Source: UBA8337 sp049889915 (lineage in GTDB: Bacteria > Pseudomonadota > Alphaproteobacteria > RS24). From it: a DNA stretch of 64,000 nt. Positions 51,105-58,979 of the stretch are shown piece by piece. The DNA lies in contig JBMHCM010000063.1 of NCBI GenBank assembly GCA_049889915.1, positions 1 through 64,000 on the forward strand, in the 5' to 3' direction. The notes below the pieces were generated by a model. The model was given only the letters and a program-made list of their open reading frames with translations. It did no database searches and was not told the origin of the DNA. The translations under genes were made by a program, and so were the position numbers. Position 1 is the stretch's first letter. Every line of letters starts with the position of its first letter.

Positions 51105-51214
51105 GCCGCTAGGCTGGGCTTATTTGTTGGGCTTTTCAACCATGCTGACGGTCTGAAAACCCCTCTTGTTCATGGATGAAAATTTCGGCACTGTCGGTTG
51201 GTAAAGGAGTGCTT

Positions 51215-51904
51215 ATGGCCAGCCGACATAAGATTTTATTGGTCGAGGATGATGATAATTTGGTCGAGGTGCTCGACGAACAATTATCCTTGCATGATGA
51301 ATTTGTGTTGGCCCGCGAAGAAACGGCGCGCGGCGCGCTCGATCGATTGGCGCAAGAAAATTTTGATTTGATCTTGATGGATGTTGGCTTGCCCGACCAA
51401 GACGGACGCGAGACATGCAAAAAATTGCGCGGCACCGGTCTGGCGACGCCGATCATTATGCTGACCGGTGCAGCCAGCGATGCCGATACGATTTTGGGCC
51501 TCGATGCCGGGGCCAATGATTACGTGACCAAGCCGTTTCGCTTTGGTGTCTTATTGGCCCGCATGCGGGCGCAATTGCGCCAACATCAAAATTCCGAAGC
51601 GGCGGAAATCACCATCGGCCCGTATTTGTTTCGCCCGGCCACCAAAACGCTGGAGCCGCAAAGCGGTGGCGACAAGGTGCGGCTGACCGAAAAAGAAAGC
51701 AATATTTTGAAGTTTCTGCACCGCGCCGATGGCAGCGCGGTGGCGCGTGAGACATTGTTGCATGAAGTGTGGGGCTATAATGCGCAAGTCTCGACGCATA
51801 CTTTGGAAACGCATATTTATCGGCTGCGGCAAAAAATTGAGGCCGATCCGTCAGACGCCCAATTATTGCTGACCGAAGAAGGCGGCTATCGCCTCGCGCG
51901 GTGA
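51215..51904 (+). CDS. cenR: OmpR-family response regulator, CenR-like
   Basis: Two-component DNA-binding regulator; CenR is essential and controls envelope genes in Caulobacter and Rhodobacter. 229 residues from ATG 51215 (MASRHKILLVEDDDNL) with AAAGGAG 8 nt upstream. Receiver domain: acidic EDDD, phospho-Asp in LILMDVGLPDQDG, LTGAASDADTILGLDAGANDYVTKPF with the conserved Lys. C-terminal winged helix: VRLTEKESNILKFLHRADG, ETLLHEVWGYNAQVSTHTLETHIYRLRQKIE. No histidine kinase is adjacent. The CenR name rests on recalled similarity in the receiver and HEVWGYN region. Confidence 0.8.
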   Translation: MASRHKILLVEDDDNLVEVLDEQLSLHDEFVLAREETARGALDRLAQENFDLILMDVGLPDQDGRETCKKLRGTGLATPIIMLTGAASDADTILGLDAGANDYVTKPFRFGVLLARMRAQLRQHQNSEAAEITIGPYLFRPATKTLEPQSGGDKVRLTEKESNILKFLHRADGSAVARETLLHEVWGYNAQVSTHTLETHIYRLRQKIEADPSDAQLLLTEEGGYRLAR

Positions 51905-51934
51905 AACGCCGCGATTATCCCCGCCAGTTCAAAG

Positions 51935-51979
51935 CGGCCCAAAATGGGCCTCTTACCTATAACGGCCCAAAATGGGCCT
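51935..51979. repeat. 17-bp direct repeat, each unit a palindrome, at convergent gene ends
   Basis: CGGCCCAAAATGGGCCT occurs perfectly at 51935-51951 and 51963-51979 (28-bp period). Each contains GGCCCA-AAA-TGGGCC. One copy is inside the thioesterase end, the other after its stop codon. It may act as a bidirectional terminator for the response regulator and thioesterase genes. Confidence 0.85.
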
Positions 51980-52466
51980 GTGCCTGCGTATCGATCGGAT
52001 AGCCTTCAGCATAGGCGGGCGGCATGCGGCAGGCTTTGCCGGTTGAAATTTGCATGGCGGCAAAGCGCGTCACCCCGCTGGCCAGCGTGATGTCACGCTC
52101 GACCGATTGCATGATAAAGCGGCGGCTCAGCCGCAGCCGCCCGTCATTTTCGACCAGCCAAGTGGCGATGGCGACCGTCTCATCGGGCAGGGCGGCGGCG
52201 TGATAATCCAATTCGTGACGGACCACCACAAAGCCGCAATCATGGGTTTCAAAAGCGGCGAAATCAAAGCCCAATGCTTTTGAGTGGGCCCAGGCACAAC
52301 GCGCCATCCAGCCCAAATAAACGACATTATTGACGTGTTTGAAGTCATCAATATCGCTTGGCTTGACGGCAATCGGCAAAATGAATTGCGGCGCCAGCGG
52401 CCATGACAGACCGGCCAGACGCGCGTCGGATAAGGCTGCAAATGTATCAGAGAAAACACCAGACAT
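51957..52466 (-). CDS. Acyl-CoA thioesterase, 4HBT/YbgC-like hotdog protein
   Basis: 169 residues from ATG 52464-52466 (a GTG two codons upstream is an alternative). Hotdog catalytic segment VKPSDIDDFKHVNNVVYLGWMARCAWAHS with the Asp and HVNN-Y-W pattern; VVRHELDYHAAALPDETVAIATWL. Likely hydrolyses acyl-CoA; substrate unknown. Convergent with the response regulator gene, about 115 bp divergent from the PaaI-like thioesterase gene. Confidence 0.87.
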   Translation of the reverse strand: MSGVFSDTFAALSDARLAGLSWPLAPQFILPIAVKPSDIDDFKHVNNVVYLGWMARCAWAHSKALGFDFAAFETHDCGFVVVRHELDYHAAALPDETVAIATWLVENDGRLRLSRRFIMQSVERDITLASGVTRFAAMQISTGKACRMPPAYAEGYPIDTQAQAHFGPL

Positions 52467-52581
52467 GAGCACACCCTAACCCGCTTATCTCGATGCGCCA
52501 AGTATGGCGTCTCCCCATGCAGTACCTTGAATTCACCGGCCAGTCTGCGTAGGCTTTCGCAAAACCAGTGGAGGCGTAAAA

Positions 52582-53106
52582 ATGGAACACAGCACAATCA
52601 ATGTCAGCCTGTTGGGAACGGCGCGCGACACATATGTCACCGATCCGGCGCAATGGCCGCCCAATGTCAAAGCGGCGCATGAAAAGCCGTCCCCCAGCTC
52701 AGCTCATTTGGGGCTGGAATTATTGGCTGTCGACCAAGCGGCCGGACGGGTTGAGATGGCGTTCAATGCCGAACCGCATTTGTGCAATAAATGGGGCGGC
52801 ATTCAGGGTGGCAATGTCGCCGCCATGTTGGATGATGCCATGGCATTTGCCATTGGCCTCAATCTCGATTGGGGACAAATTTCCCCGACCTTGGAATTGA
52901 AAGTATCGATGATGGCACCGGCCCGGCCGGGGCGCATTTATGCCATTGGTCGGGTGGTGCGGCGCGGCCGGTCGGTCGGTTTTGTTGAAGGCGAATTATA
53001 TGATGCTGAAGGCCGTCTCTTGGCCGCCGGCTCGTCGACGGCCAATTTTGTCACGCTGAAAAAGAAGCCAAGCGATAAAGCCGCAAGCGATAAAGGAGCC
53101 GCATGA
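52582..53106 (+). CDS. PaaI-like hotdog thioesterase
   Basis: 174 residues. HLGLELLAVDQAAGRVEMAFNAEPHLCNKWGGIQGGNVAAMLDDAMAFAI shows the PaaI G-x-IxGG motif with catalytic Asp region; ELKVSMMAPARPGRIYAIGRVVRRGRSVGFVEGEL follows. GGAGG precedes the ATG. Its 3' end has a 15-bp tandem repeat and overlaps the next gene by 4 bp (ATGA). Confidence 0.88.
   Translation: MEHSTINVSLLGTARDTYVTDPAQWPPNVKAAHEKPSPSSAHLGLELLAVDQAAGRVEMAFNAEPHLCNKWGGIQGGNVAAMLDDAMAFAIGLNLDWGQISPTLELKVSMMAPARPGRIYAIGRVVRRGRSVGFVEGELYDAEGRLLAAGSSTANFVTLKKKPSDKAASDKGAA
53070..53095 (+). repeat. 15-bp-period repeat near the end of the PaaI-like gene
   Basis: AAGCGATAAAG at 53070-53080 and 53085-53095, in frame (SDKAASDKG). Confidence 0.75.
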
Positions 53107-53696
53107 TGGCGCATCTCCCGATTGCAGATGAAGCTGCCTTGGCGGCCGTGCAAGATGAGTTGGCGCTGGCCGCCGCCGTTATGGGCTTCGAGGCCAATTC
53201 GCTGAAAATCATGGCCCATCGGCCGGAAATCCTGCGCGGTTTTTTGGCCCTCTCGGCACCGATATTGGGCCCCGATGCCGCGCTTGACCCGGGCCTGCGG
53301 CAGATGATCGCTCATATTGCCAGCGCCGCCGCCGGTTGCGCCTATTGCCAAGCCCATACAGCGCATGGGGCGGCTCATCGCGGCGTCGAGAGCGAAAAAA
53401 TTGACGCGCTGTGGTCTTACGAAACCAGCCCCCTTTTCTCGGATGCGGAGCGCGCCGCCCTGGCTTTGGCGCAAGCTTCCGCCAGCCACCCCAATCAGGC
53501 CACGCAGGCACATTTTGACGCTTTGCAGCCGCATTTCAGCCATTCTGAGCAGGCTGAGATTGTCGCCGTCATTGCCCTGTTCGGCTTCCTCAATCGCTGG
53601 AATGACACATTGGCCACGACACTGGAGGACAGTCCGCTGGCCTTTGCCGAAGCGCATTTGGCACCGCGCGGCTGGAAATCTGACCGTCACAAATAA
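53103..53696 (+). CDS. AhpD/carboxymuconolactone decarboxylase-family protein
   Basis: 197 residues. Active-site pattern MIAHIASAAAGCAYCQAHTAHGAAHRGV gives C-x-x-C followed by His, typical of alkylhydroperoxidase-like CMD proteins. Probably a peroxidase-type or redox enzyme; substrate unknown. Coupled to the PaaI-like gene by a 4-nt overlap; the DUF3422 gene starts 11 bp downstream, so the three form an operon. Confidence 0.88.
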   Translation: MMAHLPIADEAALAAVQDELALAAAVMGFEANSLKIMAHRPEILRGFLALSAPILGPDAALDPGLRQMIAHIASAAAGCAYCQAHTAHGAAHRGVESEKIDALWSYETSPLFSDAERAALALAQASASHPNQATQAHFDALQPHFSHSEQAEIVAVIALFGFLNRWNDTLATTLEDSPLAFAEAHLAPRGWKSDRHK

Positions 53697-53706
53697 TATT
53701 AGGGGC

Positions 53707-55032
53707 ATGACCGAGACAATTGGCGGTAGCCCCAAACCGATAGCGACACAAAATGCACAGCATAAGTCGCAGCATAAGTCGCACCATAAATCACAGTGGC
53801 GCCTCAACCAGGTAACCGATGAGCTGAATGCGCGCCCGTTTCCGCGCTTTGGCTTACCGACAGCGATTTTTCGCCTGTGCCTGTCGGGCGATGGCGGATT
53901 TGCTTCACTGCAAAACATTTTGGCGACGCATTTGCCCGAATTGGACTGGCAAGACGCAGCGGCCAATCGGCTGATGCGCGGTCGCCGTGATGCGGTGCAA
54001 TATAATATTGAGCGGCACACGGAATTCGTGTCGCTGACATTAATCGATGAAACCCCGGACGGGGCCGGGCAATCGGCGGCGCGGCACTTGCCCGATGAGT
54101 GGCTGAGCGCCATTGACGCTGAAATTGTTGTGGCGGTAGATTGCCAATGCAGCGCCCGCGGCGCGGCCCGCGAAAGCTGGACCTGCGCCAGTCGCCTTGA
54201 GGGCGGTTTGGTCGATGCGTATTTCGATTTCAAAATCGCCGAGGATGGGCATACGAAAATTGCCTTGGATTTCGCCGCCGAGGCCGATATGCGCGACATT
54301 GGCCGTATCGCCCTGCAAGTGGTGGAGATTGAAACCTATCGCTCATTTGCCGCTTTGGGTTTGCCGCAGGCGCGCAGCACCCAAGCGCGGCTGGTCGATA
54401 TTGCCAATCGGGTGCCGGCCGATGGCGAAGCGCTGTTGACCGATGACAGCGCCGGCGATGCGGCGGCGGCCAAACGCTTTGCCAGCCTCAGCGGTCTGGC
54501 CGGTGAGTTGGAGACCATTTGGCGCGAAACCTCGTTCCGCTTTTCGGCTTGTGAGGCCTATTGGGCCTTGGTGCAAGCGCGCTTGGCGTCGCTGCAAGAA
54601 ACCGCTTTGGACAATCGCATTACCGTCGGTGGGTTCTTGCAACGCCGCCTGTCACCGGCCATTGCCACTTATGTCTCGACCGAAAAACGCCGCCATGATT
54701 TGGCCGACCAAGTGGGCAATATGACCTCGCTTTTGCAAACCCGTATTGAATTGGGCTTGCAGCGGCAAAATGCCGATTTGCTGGCCTCGCTCAATCAAGC
54801 GGCGGCGCGGCAATTGCGCTTACAGCACACGGTGGAAGGCGTCTCGACCGTGGCGATTTCTTATTATCTGGTCAATTTGCTGGGCTATCCGTTGGATTGG
54901 GCATTGGCCAATCTGCCGCCGGCCCTGGCGACGTTGAACCCGCTCGTGGCGCAATCCGCTTTGGTGGCCATCACCGTGCCGTTGGTTTGGGTCAGCATTC
55001 GCCGCCTGTTACGCGCCAGCATCGACCGGTAA
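53707..55032 (+). CDS. DUF3422 membrane-anchored protein
   Basis: Unknown function, conserved in proteobacteria. 441 residues from ATG 53707 (MTETIGGSPKPIATQ); sequence further upstream overlaps the AhpD-like gene. An N-terminal HKSQ-HKSH-HKSQ repeat (12-bp units) precedes the conserved RLNQVTDELNARPFPRF. Then a long domain with DISRIALQVVEIETYRSFAALGLPQAR-like segment, a helical region (LADQVGNMTSLLQTRIELGLQRQNADLLASLNQAAARQLRLQHTVEG) and two C-terminal membrane helices (VSTVAISYYLVNLLGYPLDWAL and VAITVPLVWVSIRRLL). Confidence 0.9.
   Translation: MTETIGGSPKPIATQNAQHKSQHKSHHKSQWRLNQVTDELNARPFPRFGLPTAIFRLCLSGDGGFASLQNILATHLPELDWQDAAANRLMRGRRDAVQYNIERHTEFVSLTLIDETPDGAGQSAARHLPDEWLSAIDAEIVVAVDCQCSARGAARESWTCASRLEGGLVDAYFDFKIAEDGHTKIALDFAAEADMRDIGRIALQVVEIETYRSFAALGLPQARSTQARLVDIANRVPADGEALLTDDSAGDAAAAKRFASLSGLAGELETIWRETSFRFSACEAYWALVQARLASLQETALDNRITVGGFLQRRLSPAIATYVSTEKRRHDLADQVGNMTSLLQTRIELGLQRQNADLLASLNQAAARQLRLQHTVEGVSTVAISYYLVNLLGYPLDWALANLPPALATLNPLVAQSALVAITVPLVWVSIRRLLRASIDR
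53758..53793 (+). repeat. 12-bp tandem repeat in the DUF3422 N-terminus
   Basis: CAGCATAAGTCG (53758-53769), CAGCATAAGTCG (53770-53781), CACCATAAATCA (53782-53793); three in-frame units. Confidence 0.85.
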
Positions 55033-55067
55033 ACGCCTCACTTGCGGGCCGGTCATTCGGCTGCAGC

Positions 55068-55094
55068 AAAAAGGCCGCCCCAGCGGACGGCCTT
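55068..55094 (-). terminator. Rho-independent terminator of the small lipoprotein gene
   Basis: On the minus strand AAGGCCG and CGGCCTT flank a 10-nt loop and are followed by TTTTT (complement of the A run 55068-55072). It lies 31 bp after the stop codon at 55126. Confidence 0.8.
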
Positions 55095-55125
55095 CTCAAG
55101 ACTTGTCTGTTCTGCTTTGGGGCGC

Positions 55126-55419
55126 TTATTTGCAATAATAAGTGACGGTTTTGGTCGATTTACCAAAACTGCCAATGCCGCTGCCGCTTGATTTCGTGCT
55201 GCGCGGCACGTGGCCGTTCGGGCATGCGGCGCGCATTTTCTCTTCGCACTCATCGGTGCTGAACGGGCCCAGCTTGATGTTCGAGCAAGTCACTTCTTTC
55301 AGCTCAACGCCTTCCGGTACCGGCGGCGCCAGTTTGTTCAGCAGGTTTTCAGCAGATGAGGCGCAGGCCGATACGGACAAGGCGGCGGCCAGCGCAAACA
55401 CGATAGATTTATTTATCAC
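55126..55419 (-). CDS. Small putative lipoprotein of unknown function
   Basis: 97 residues from GTG 55417-55419 with AGGA 7 nt upstream; longer frames run into the tRNA gene. Signal INKSIVFALAAALSVSAC with lipobox VSAC (Cys ~19), then a short mature part with further Cys residues: EVTCSNIKL, CEEKMRAACPN and a C-terminal YYCK. Four extra Cys suggest disulfides in the periplasm. Ser/Gly/Lys-rich before the end. Followed by a good terminator, and preceded by tRNA-Gly on the same strand. Not recognised. Confidence 0.75.
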   Translation of the reverse strand: MINKSIVFALAAALSVSACASSAENLLNKLAPPVPEGVELKEVTCSNIKLGPFSTDECEEKMRAACPNGHVPRSTKSSGSGIGSFGKSTKTVTYYCK

Positions 55420-55520
55420 AATTTCCTCAAAGATATGTTTTACACGAGCTATTGATAAGGCGCGTTTGGTGCGCGCGCAATACAGCAAAGGGACAAACAC
55501 ATATTTGGGGGAAGGTTTTC

Positions 55521-55595
55521 TGGAGCGGGCTATGAGATTCGAACTCACGACCCCAACCTTGGCAAGGTTGTGCTCTACCCCTGAGCTACGCCCGC
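55521..55595 (-). tRNA. tRNA-Gly (anticodon GCC)
   Basis: Cloverleaf on the minus strand: acceptor GCGGGCG / AGCCCGC, D arm GCTC-AGGGGTA-GAGC, anticodon arm CAACC-TTGCCAA-GGTTG, T arm GTGAG-TTCGAAT-CTCAT, discriminator T, CCA encoded (55521-55523). Anticodon GCC reads GGC/GGU. Acceptor pair 7:66 is G-A and T-stem 49:65 is G-U, so the junction is weak. The strand and position are otherwise standard. Confidence 0.95.
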
Positions 55596-55690
55596 ATCAC
55601 AGAAACGATGTCGCGGCCAAACGGCCAAGCAACAGGCCGTGTTATAGCCATAATGAGACGGCTTTGACAAGATGCCGGTTAATTATTTTG

Positions 55691-55716
55691 CCGATTATTT
55701 TTGCCACCGATTATTT
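55691..55716. repeat. 16-bp-period repeat in the tRNA-Gly / thioredoxin spacer
   Basis: CCGATTATTT at 55691-55700 and 55707-55716, in an AT-rich part of the 213-bp spacer; a degenerate AATTATTTTG precedes it. Confidence 0.6.
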
Positions 55717-55808
55717 CCCCGTTTTATTTCCGATGAACCGCGGCGATTTGGGGCTTGGCAAATGCCCGTCGACACCCCATTTTAGGGGCTAGAGAGATAG
55801 GAAAAATC

Positions 55809-56747
55809 ATGCAAGACATGCCGCCGCTTGGCGACCCGATAGCTGCCCCGCAGGCCGGTGCCGCCCCCACTGATGCGATCGTCGATGTGACCATGGAAAA
55901 TTTCATGGCCGAGGTGATTGAGGCCTCGCAAGGCCACTTGGTGCTGCTTGACCTATGGGCGCCATGGTGCGGCCCGTGCAAGCAATTGACACCCAGCCTT
56001 GAAAAACTGGTCGGCCAATCAAATGGCGCGGTGCGGCTGGCCAAGATGAATATTGACGAGCATCCGGAAGTGGCGCAGCAAATGCAGGTGCAATCAATCC
56101 CGGCCGTGTTCGCCTTTAAGGGTGGCCGTCCGGTCGACGGCTTTATGGGCGCGCTGCCGGAGAGCGAACTGAAGGCATTTATTGACAAACATATGGATGG
56201 CGATTTGGGCCCGTCTGCCGCCGAGGCCCTTTTAGAAACGGCGGCCGAAATGTTGGCAGCCGGTCGATTGGATGACGCGGTGGAATGCTATCAAGCGGCG
56301 CTAGAACAAGAGCCGGAAAATCTCTCGGCGTTGGCCGGGCTGGCGCAAAGCCGCTTGGCACAGGGCGATGTGGCGGCGGCGGCTGATGTGCTGGCCGCTG
56401 CACCGGACACCAATCATGCCGATTTGGCGGCCGCCAAAGCGGCTCTGGCTTTGGCCGAAAAAACCGCCGCCAATAGCGCCGGCGATGCTGAAAGCGAGGC
56501 CTTGCAGGCGACCATTGAGGCGGAGCCGAATAATCATCAAGCGCGGTTTGATTTGGCGCTTGCCCATCACGCGGCCGGTCGTCCCGCGCAAGCCATGGAC
56601 ACCTTGCTCGACAGCATTGCGTTAAAGCGCGATTGGAATGATGAAGCGGCGCGTAAACAATTGCTGGAATTATTCGACGCCTATGGGGCGGGAGATGAGC
56701 TGGTGGTGGCTGCGCGCAAACGTCTGTCTTCCATTTTGTTCAGTTAG
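55809..56747 (+). CDS. Thioredoxin-TPR protein (CnoX/YbbN-like)
   Basis: 312 residues from ATG 55809 (AGG upstream; a TTG at 55755 is rejected). N-terminal thioredoxin domain VLLDLWAPWCGPCKQLTPSLEKLV with active WCGPC, IPAVFAFKGGRPVDGFMG; C-terminal TPR-like helices (AAEMLAAGRLDDAVECYQAALEQEPENLSALAGLAQSRL, LALAHHAAGRPAQAMDTLL). E. coli CnoX is a chaperone protecting against chlorine stress, but this one keeps the CxxC. Followed 9 bp later by a LON-domain protein and a Trm112-like protein, a common alphaproteobacterial cluster. Confidence 0.92.
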   Translation: MQDMPPLGDPIAAPQAGAAPTDAIVDVTMENFMAEVIEASQGHLVLLDLWAPWCGPCKQLTPSLEKLVGQSNGAVRLAKMNIDEHPEVAQQMQVQSIPAVFAFKGGRPVDGFMGALPESELKAFIDKHMDGDLGPSAAEALLETAAEMLAAGRLDDAVECYQAALEQEPENLSALAGLAQSRLAQGDVAAAADVLAAAPDTNHADLAAAKAALALAEKTAANSAGDAESEALQATIEAEPNNHQARFDLALAHHAAGRPAQAMDTLLDSIALKRDWNDEAARKQLLELFDAYGAGDELVVAARKRLSSILFS

Positions 56748-56756
56748 GAGGCAGTG

Positions 56757-57419
56757 ATGCCGCACGCATATGACACGATTGACAGCCTGCCGGACCATAT
56801 TCCGGTGTTTCCGCTCGACGGCGTTTTGTTGCTGCCGCGCGGCCATGTGCCGTTAAATATTTTTGAGCCGCGCTATCTCGACATGTTTGAGGATGCGCTG
56901 GGCCGCGGCCGGTTTATCGGTCTCATTCAACCAGTCGATGAGGCCACACCGCCCGGCTTGGCCAAGGTCGGCTGTCTGGGCCGCATCAGCTCGTTCAGCG
57001 AAACCGATGATGGGCGAATGATTGTCTCGCTGACCGGCGTGGCACGTTTTGCCGTGGCGCAAGAGCTTGATGTGATGACACCCTATCGGCAAGTGCTGGC
57101 CGATTATCGCGCTTATGAAAGCGATATGATCGCCGATATTGGCGGGCTGGATGTCAATCGTGACGGCGTGTTGGATGTGCTGAAACGCTATCTCGATTTG
57201 AACGGCATGCAGGCCGATTGGGAAGCCATTGAGGCGTCGGGTAATGAGGCGCTGGTCAATTCATTGTGCATTATCAGCCCCTATGGCGCACAGGAAAAAC
57301 AAGCCATGTTGGAAGCAACCAGCTTGGCCGAGCGGGCTGAAATTCTCATTGCCCTGACGGAAATGGTGCTTGCACAGGCCAACCAAAGTTCCGGCGCCAA
57401 TGACAATGCGATGCAATAG
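56757..57419 (+). CDS. LON substrate-binding-domain protein
   Basis: 220 residues from ATG 56757 with AGGAGG 5 nt upstream (a GTG just before is too close). Contains only the Lon N-terminal substrate-binding domain: HIPVFPLDGVLLLPRGHVPLNIFEPRYLDMFEDALGRGRFIGLIQP, RISSFSETDDGRMIVSLTGVARFAV. No AAA+ or protease domain, which is the normal form for this family. Probably binds a peptide or protein; function unknown. Confidence 0.92.
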   Translation: MPHAYDTIDSLPDHIPVFPLDGVLLLPRGHVPLNIFEPRYLDMFEDALGRGRFIGLIQPVDEATPPGLAKVGCLGRISSFSETDDGRMIVSLTGVARFAVAQELDVMTPYRQVLADYRAYESDMIADIGGLDVNRDGVLDVLKRYLDLNGMQADWEAIEASGNEALVNSLCIISPYGAQEKQAMLEATSLAERAEILIALTEMVLAQANQSSGANDNAMQ

Positions 57420-57442
57420 TCGCGGCCGCAAAAGTTAGGGAG

Positions 57443-57643
57443 ATGAGCATGGGTGGTGAGACGCCAAAACGCAAACTCGATCCGGCGATTTTGGAATTGC
57501 TGGTCTGTCCGGTCAGCCATGGCCCGCTGAGCTATGACGAAGCGGCTGATGAGCTGATTTCAAAAGAGGCCAAGCTGGCTTATCCGGTACGTGACGGCAT
57601 TCCCATCATGTTGCCCGACGAAGCCCGCGCGCTGGATAAATAG
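57443..57643 (+). CDS. Trm112-like protein (UPF0434/YcaR)
   Basis: 66 residues. KLDPAILELLVCPVSHGPLSYDEAADELISKEAKLAYPVRDGIPIMLPDEAR is the family's full core. Only one Cys (CPVSHG), so the zinc site seen in E. coli YcaR-type proteins is absent, as is common in alphaproteobacteria. 23 bp after the LON-domain gene, likely the last gene of this operon. Confidence 0.93.
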   Translation: MSMGGETPKRKLDPAILELLVCPVSHGPLSYDEAADELISKEAKLAYPVRDGIPIMLPDEARALDK

Positions 57644-57665
57644 CAAATAGATAATTGAAATCCGC

Positions 57666-58979
57666 TTAAGCGGTAAAGCTGCGGCCGCGTAAAAGCCGCG
57701 GGGCCGGCTCGGCGGCGTCACCTTGGCGACCGTCGGCAGCGGCTTGAACCAGCCGGCGTAATTTTGGTTGGCGTTCTTGTAGCGCCGCCATCGCCGTCAG
57801 GCCAAACCCGCCAAGCATCGGCAAGGTTTTAAACAGACCGTTCAGGCCATGGGTGGCGGTCGCCATATCGCTGGCGGCGCGCCGGCGGCAGGATGCATAA
57901 GTGCCCAGCATAGTGGCATCGCCGAACGGCAGGCCGATTTGTTGCGTGTCATATAAGGTGTCAGCCAATTGCGCGGCATCGCGCAAGGTTAAATTAAACC
58001 CCTGCCCGGCCAGCGGGTGCACCACATGGGCCGCTTCGCCGAGCAAGACCACACCGTCTTCGACAAAGTTTTCCGCTAATTGCAAATGCAAGGCCTGTTG
58101 GGCCAGCGGGCCGACCGGCTGCAATTGCCCGAAGCGGTCTTGCGTGGCAGCTTGCAATTCATGGCTCAAAATTGCGGCCGGCACGCGGGCCAGCGCATCG
58201 GCACGGGCTTGCGGCAGGCTCCAAACCAATGCCATTTGATGGGTGTCGGGCAGGGGCAACAGCGCCAATGGCCCGGTGGGCAGGAATATTTGCTGCGCCA
58301 TTTGGCCGTGCGGCAGGCTTGACTGCAAGCGACCGACCAGCGCCGCCGCATGATAATCATGTGCCAAAGGCTGCGCCGCCCGCCGCGCCCGCCATGGCGG
58401 GGCGCTGCGTTGTGTATCGACCAAAAGGCTAAACGGCATCACCGTGCCATCGGCCAATTGTGCTTGGCCCGGCTGTCCGGCCGCTTGCGGCAGTTCGGCA
58501 TCGACCAAACGGTCAGCACAAAGCGCCAGCTCATTGTCGGCCAGTGCCGCCTCAAGCGTCGCCTGCAAAGCCCGTGATAAAGCGGCCAAGCTGACAATAT
58601 CGGCCAGACTTTCGGCTTGTTTCACAGTTTCATTCGTGTCGGCATTATCGGTGTCGGCGTCTCGATCGGCACCCAGATTAGGAGAGGGGGCAAAAGCCAG
58701 TTCCGCCGCGCCAATGCTTGCTTTGTCGGCGCCATATACCTGCATATCATGCACCGGCGCGGTCGGCTTATCGAGCCGCTGCCAAACGCCGAGGCTTTCC
58801 AGCATCAGTCGCGATGACGGGCTTAAAGCAAGCACGCTTTGCCAGTCATCTTGCGGCTGAAACGGCGCTGCGGGTGGCGCCAATACCACGGGCAAACCGG
58901 CCGCCGCCAAGGCCAAAGCGGTAACAATCGCGCTATTGCCGCTGCCATTGATCAAAATAGGCGTGCTGTGCTGTGTCAT
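57666..58979 (-). CDS. UbiH/Coq6-like FAD-dependent hydroxylase homologue with altered motifs
   Basis: Family members hydroxylate ubiquinone precursors. 437 residues. C-terminal FAD region VVLLGEAAHVVHPLAGQGFNLTLRDAAQLADTL matches, but GEAAH replaces the usual GDAAH. The N-terminal dinucleotide motif is INGSGNSAIVTALALAAAG, with Ala in place of the third Gly, and the strand-2 acidic residue and central ADG motif are not seen. So it may be divergent or inactive. Stands alone, divergent from amt. Confidence 0.8.
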   Translation of the reverse strand: MTQHSTPILINGSGNSAIVTALALAAAGLPVVLAPPAAPFQPQDDWQSVLALSPSSRLMLESLGVWQRLDKPTAPVHDMQVYGADKASIGAAELAFAPSPNLGADRDADTDNADTNETVKQAESLADIVSLAALSRALQATLEAALADNELALCADRLVDAELPQAAGQPGQAQLADGTVMPFSLLVDTQRSAPPWRARRAAQPLAHDYHAAALVGRLQSSLPHGQMAQQIFLPTGPLALLPLPDTHQMALVWSLPQARADALARVPAAILSHELQAATQDRFGQLQPVGPLAQQALHLQLAENFVEDGVVLLGEAAHVVHPLAGQGFNLTLRDAAQLADTLYDTQQIGLPFGDATMLGTYASCRRRAASDMATATHGLNGLFKTLPMLGGFGLTAMAALQERQPKLRRLVQAAADGRQGDAAEPAPRLLRGRSFTA

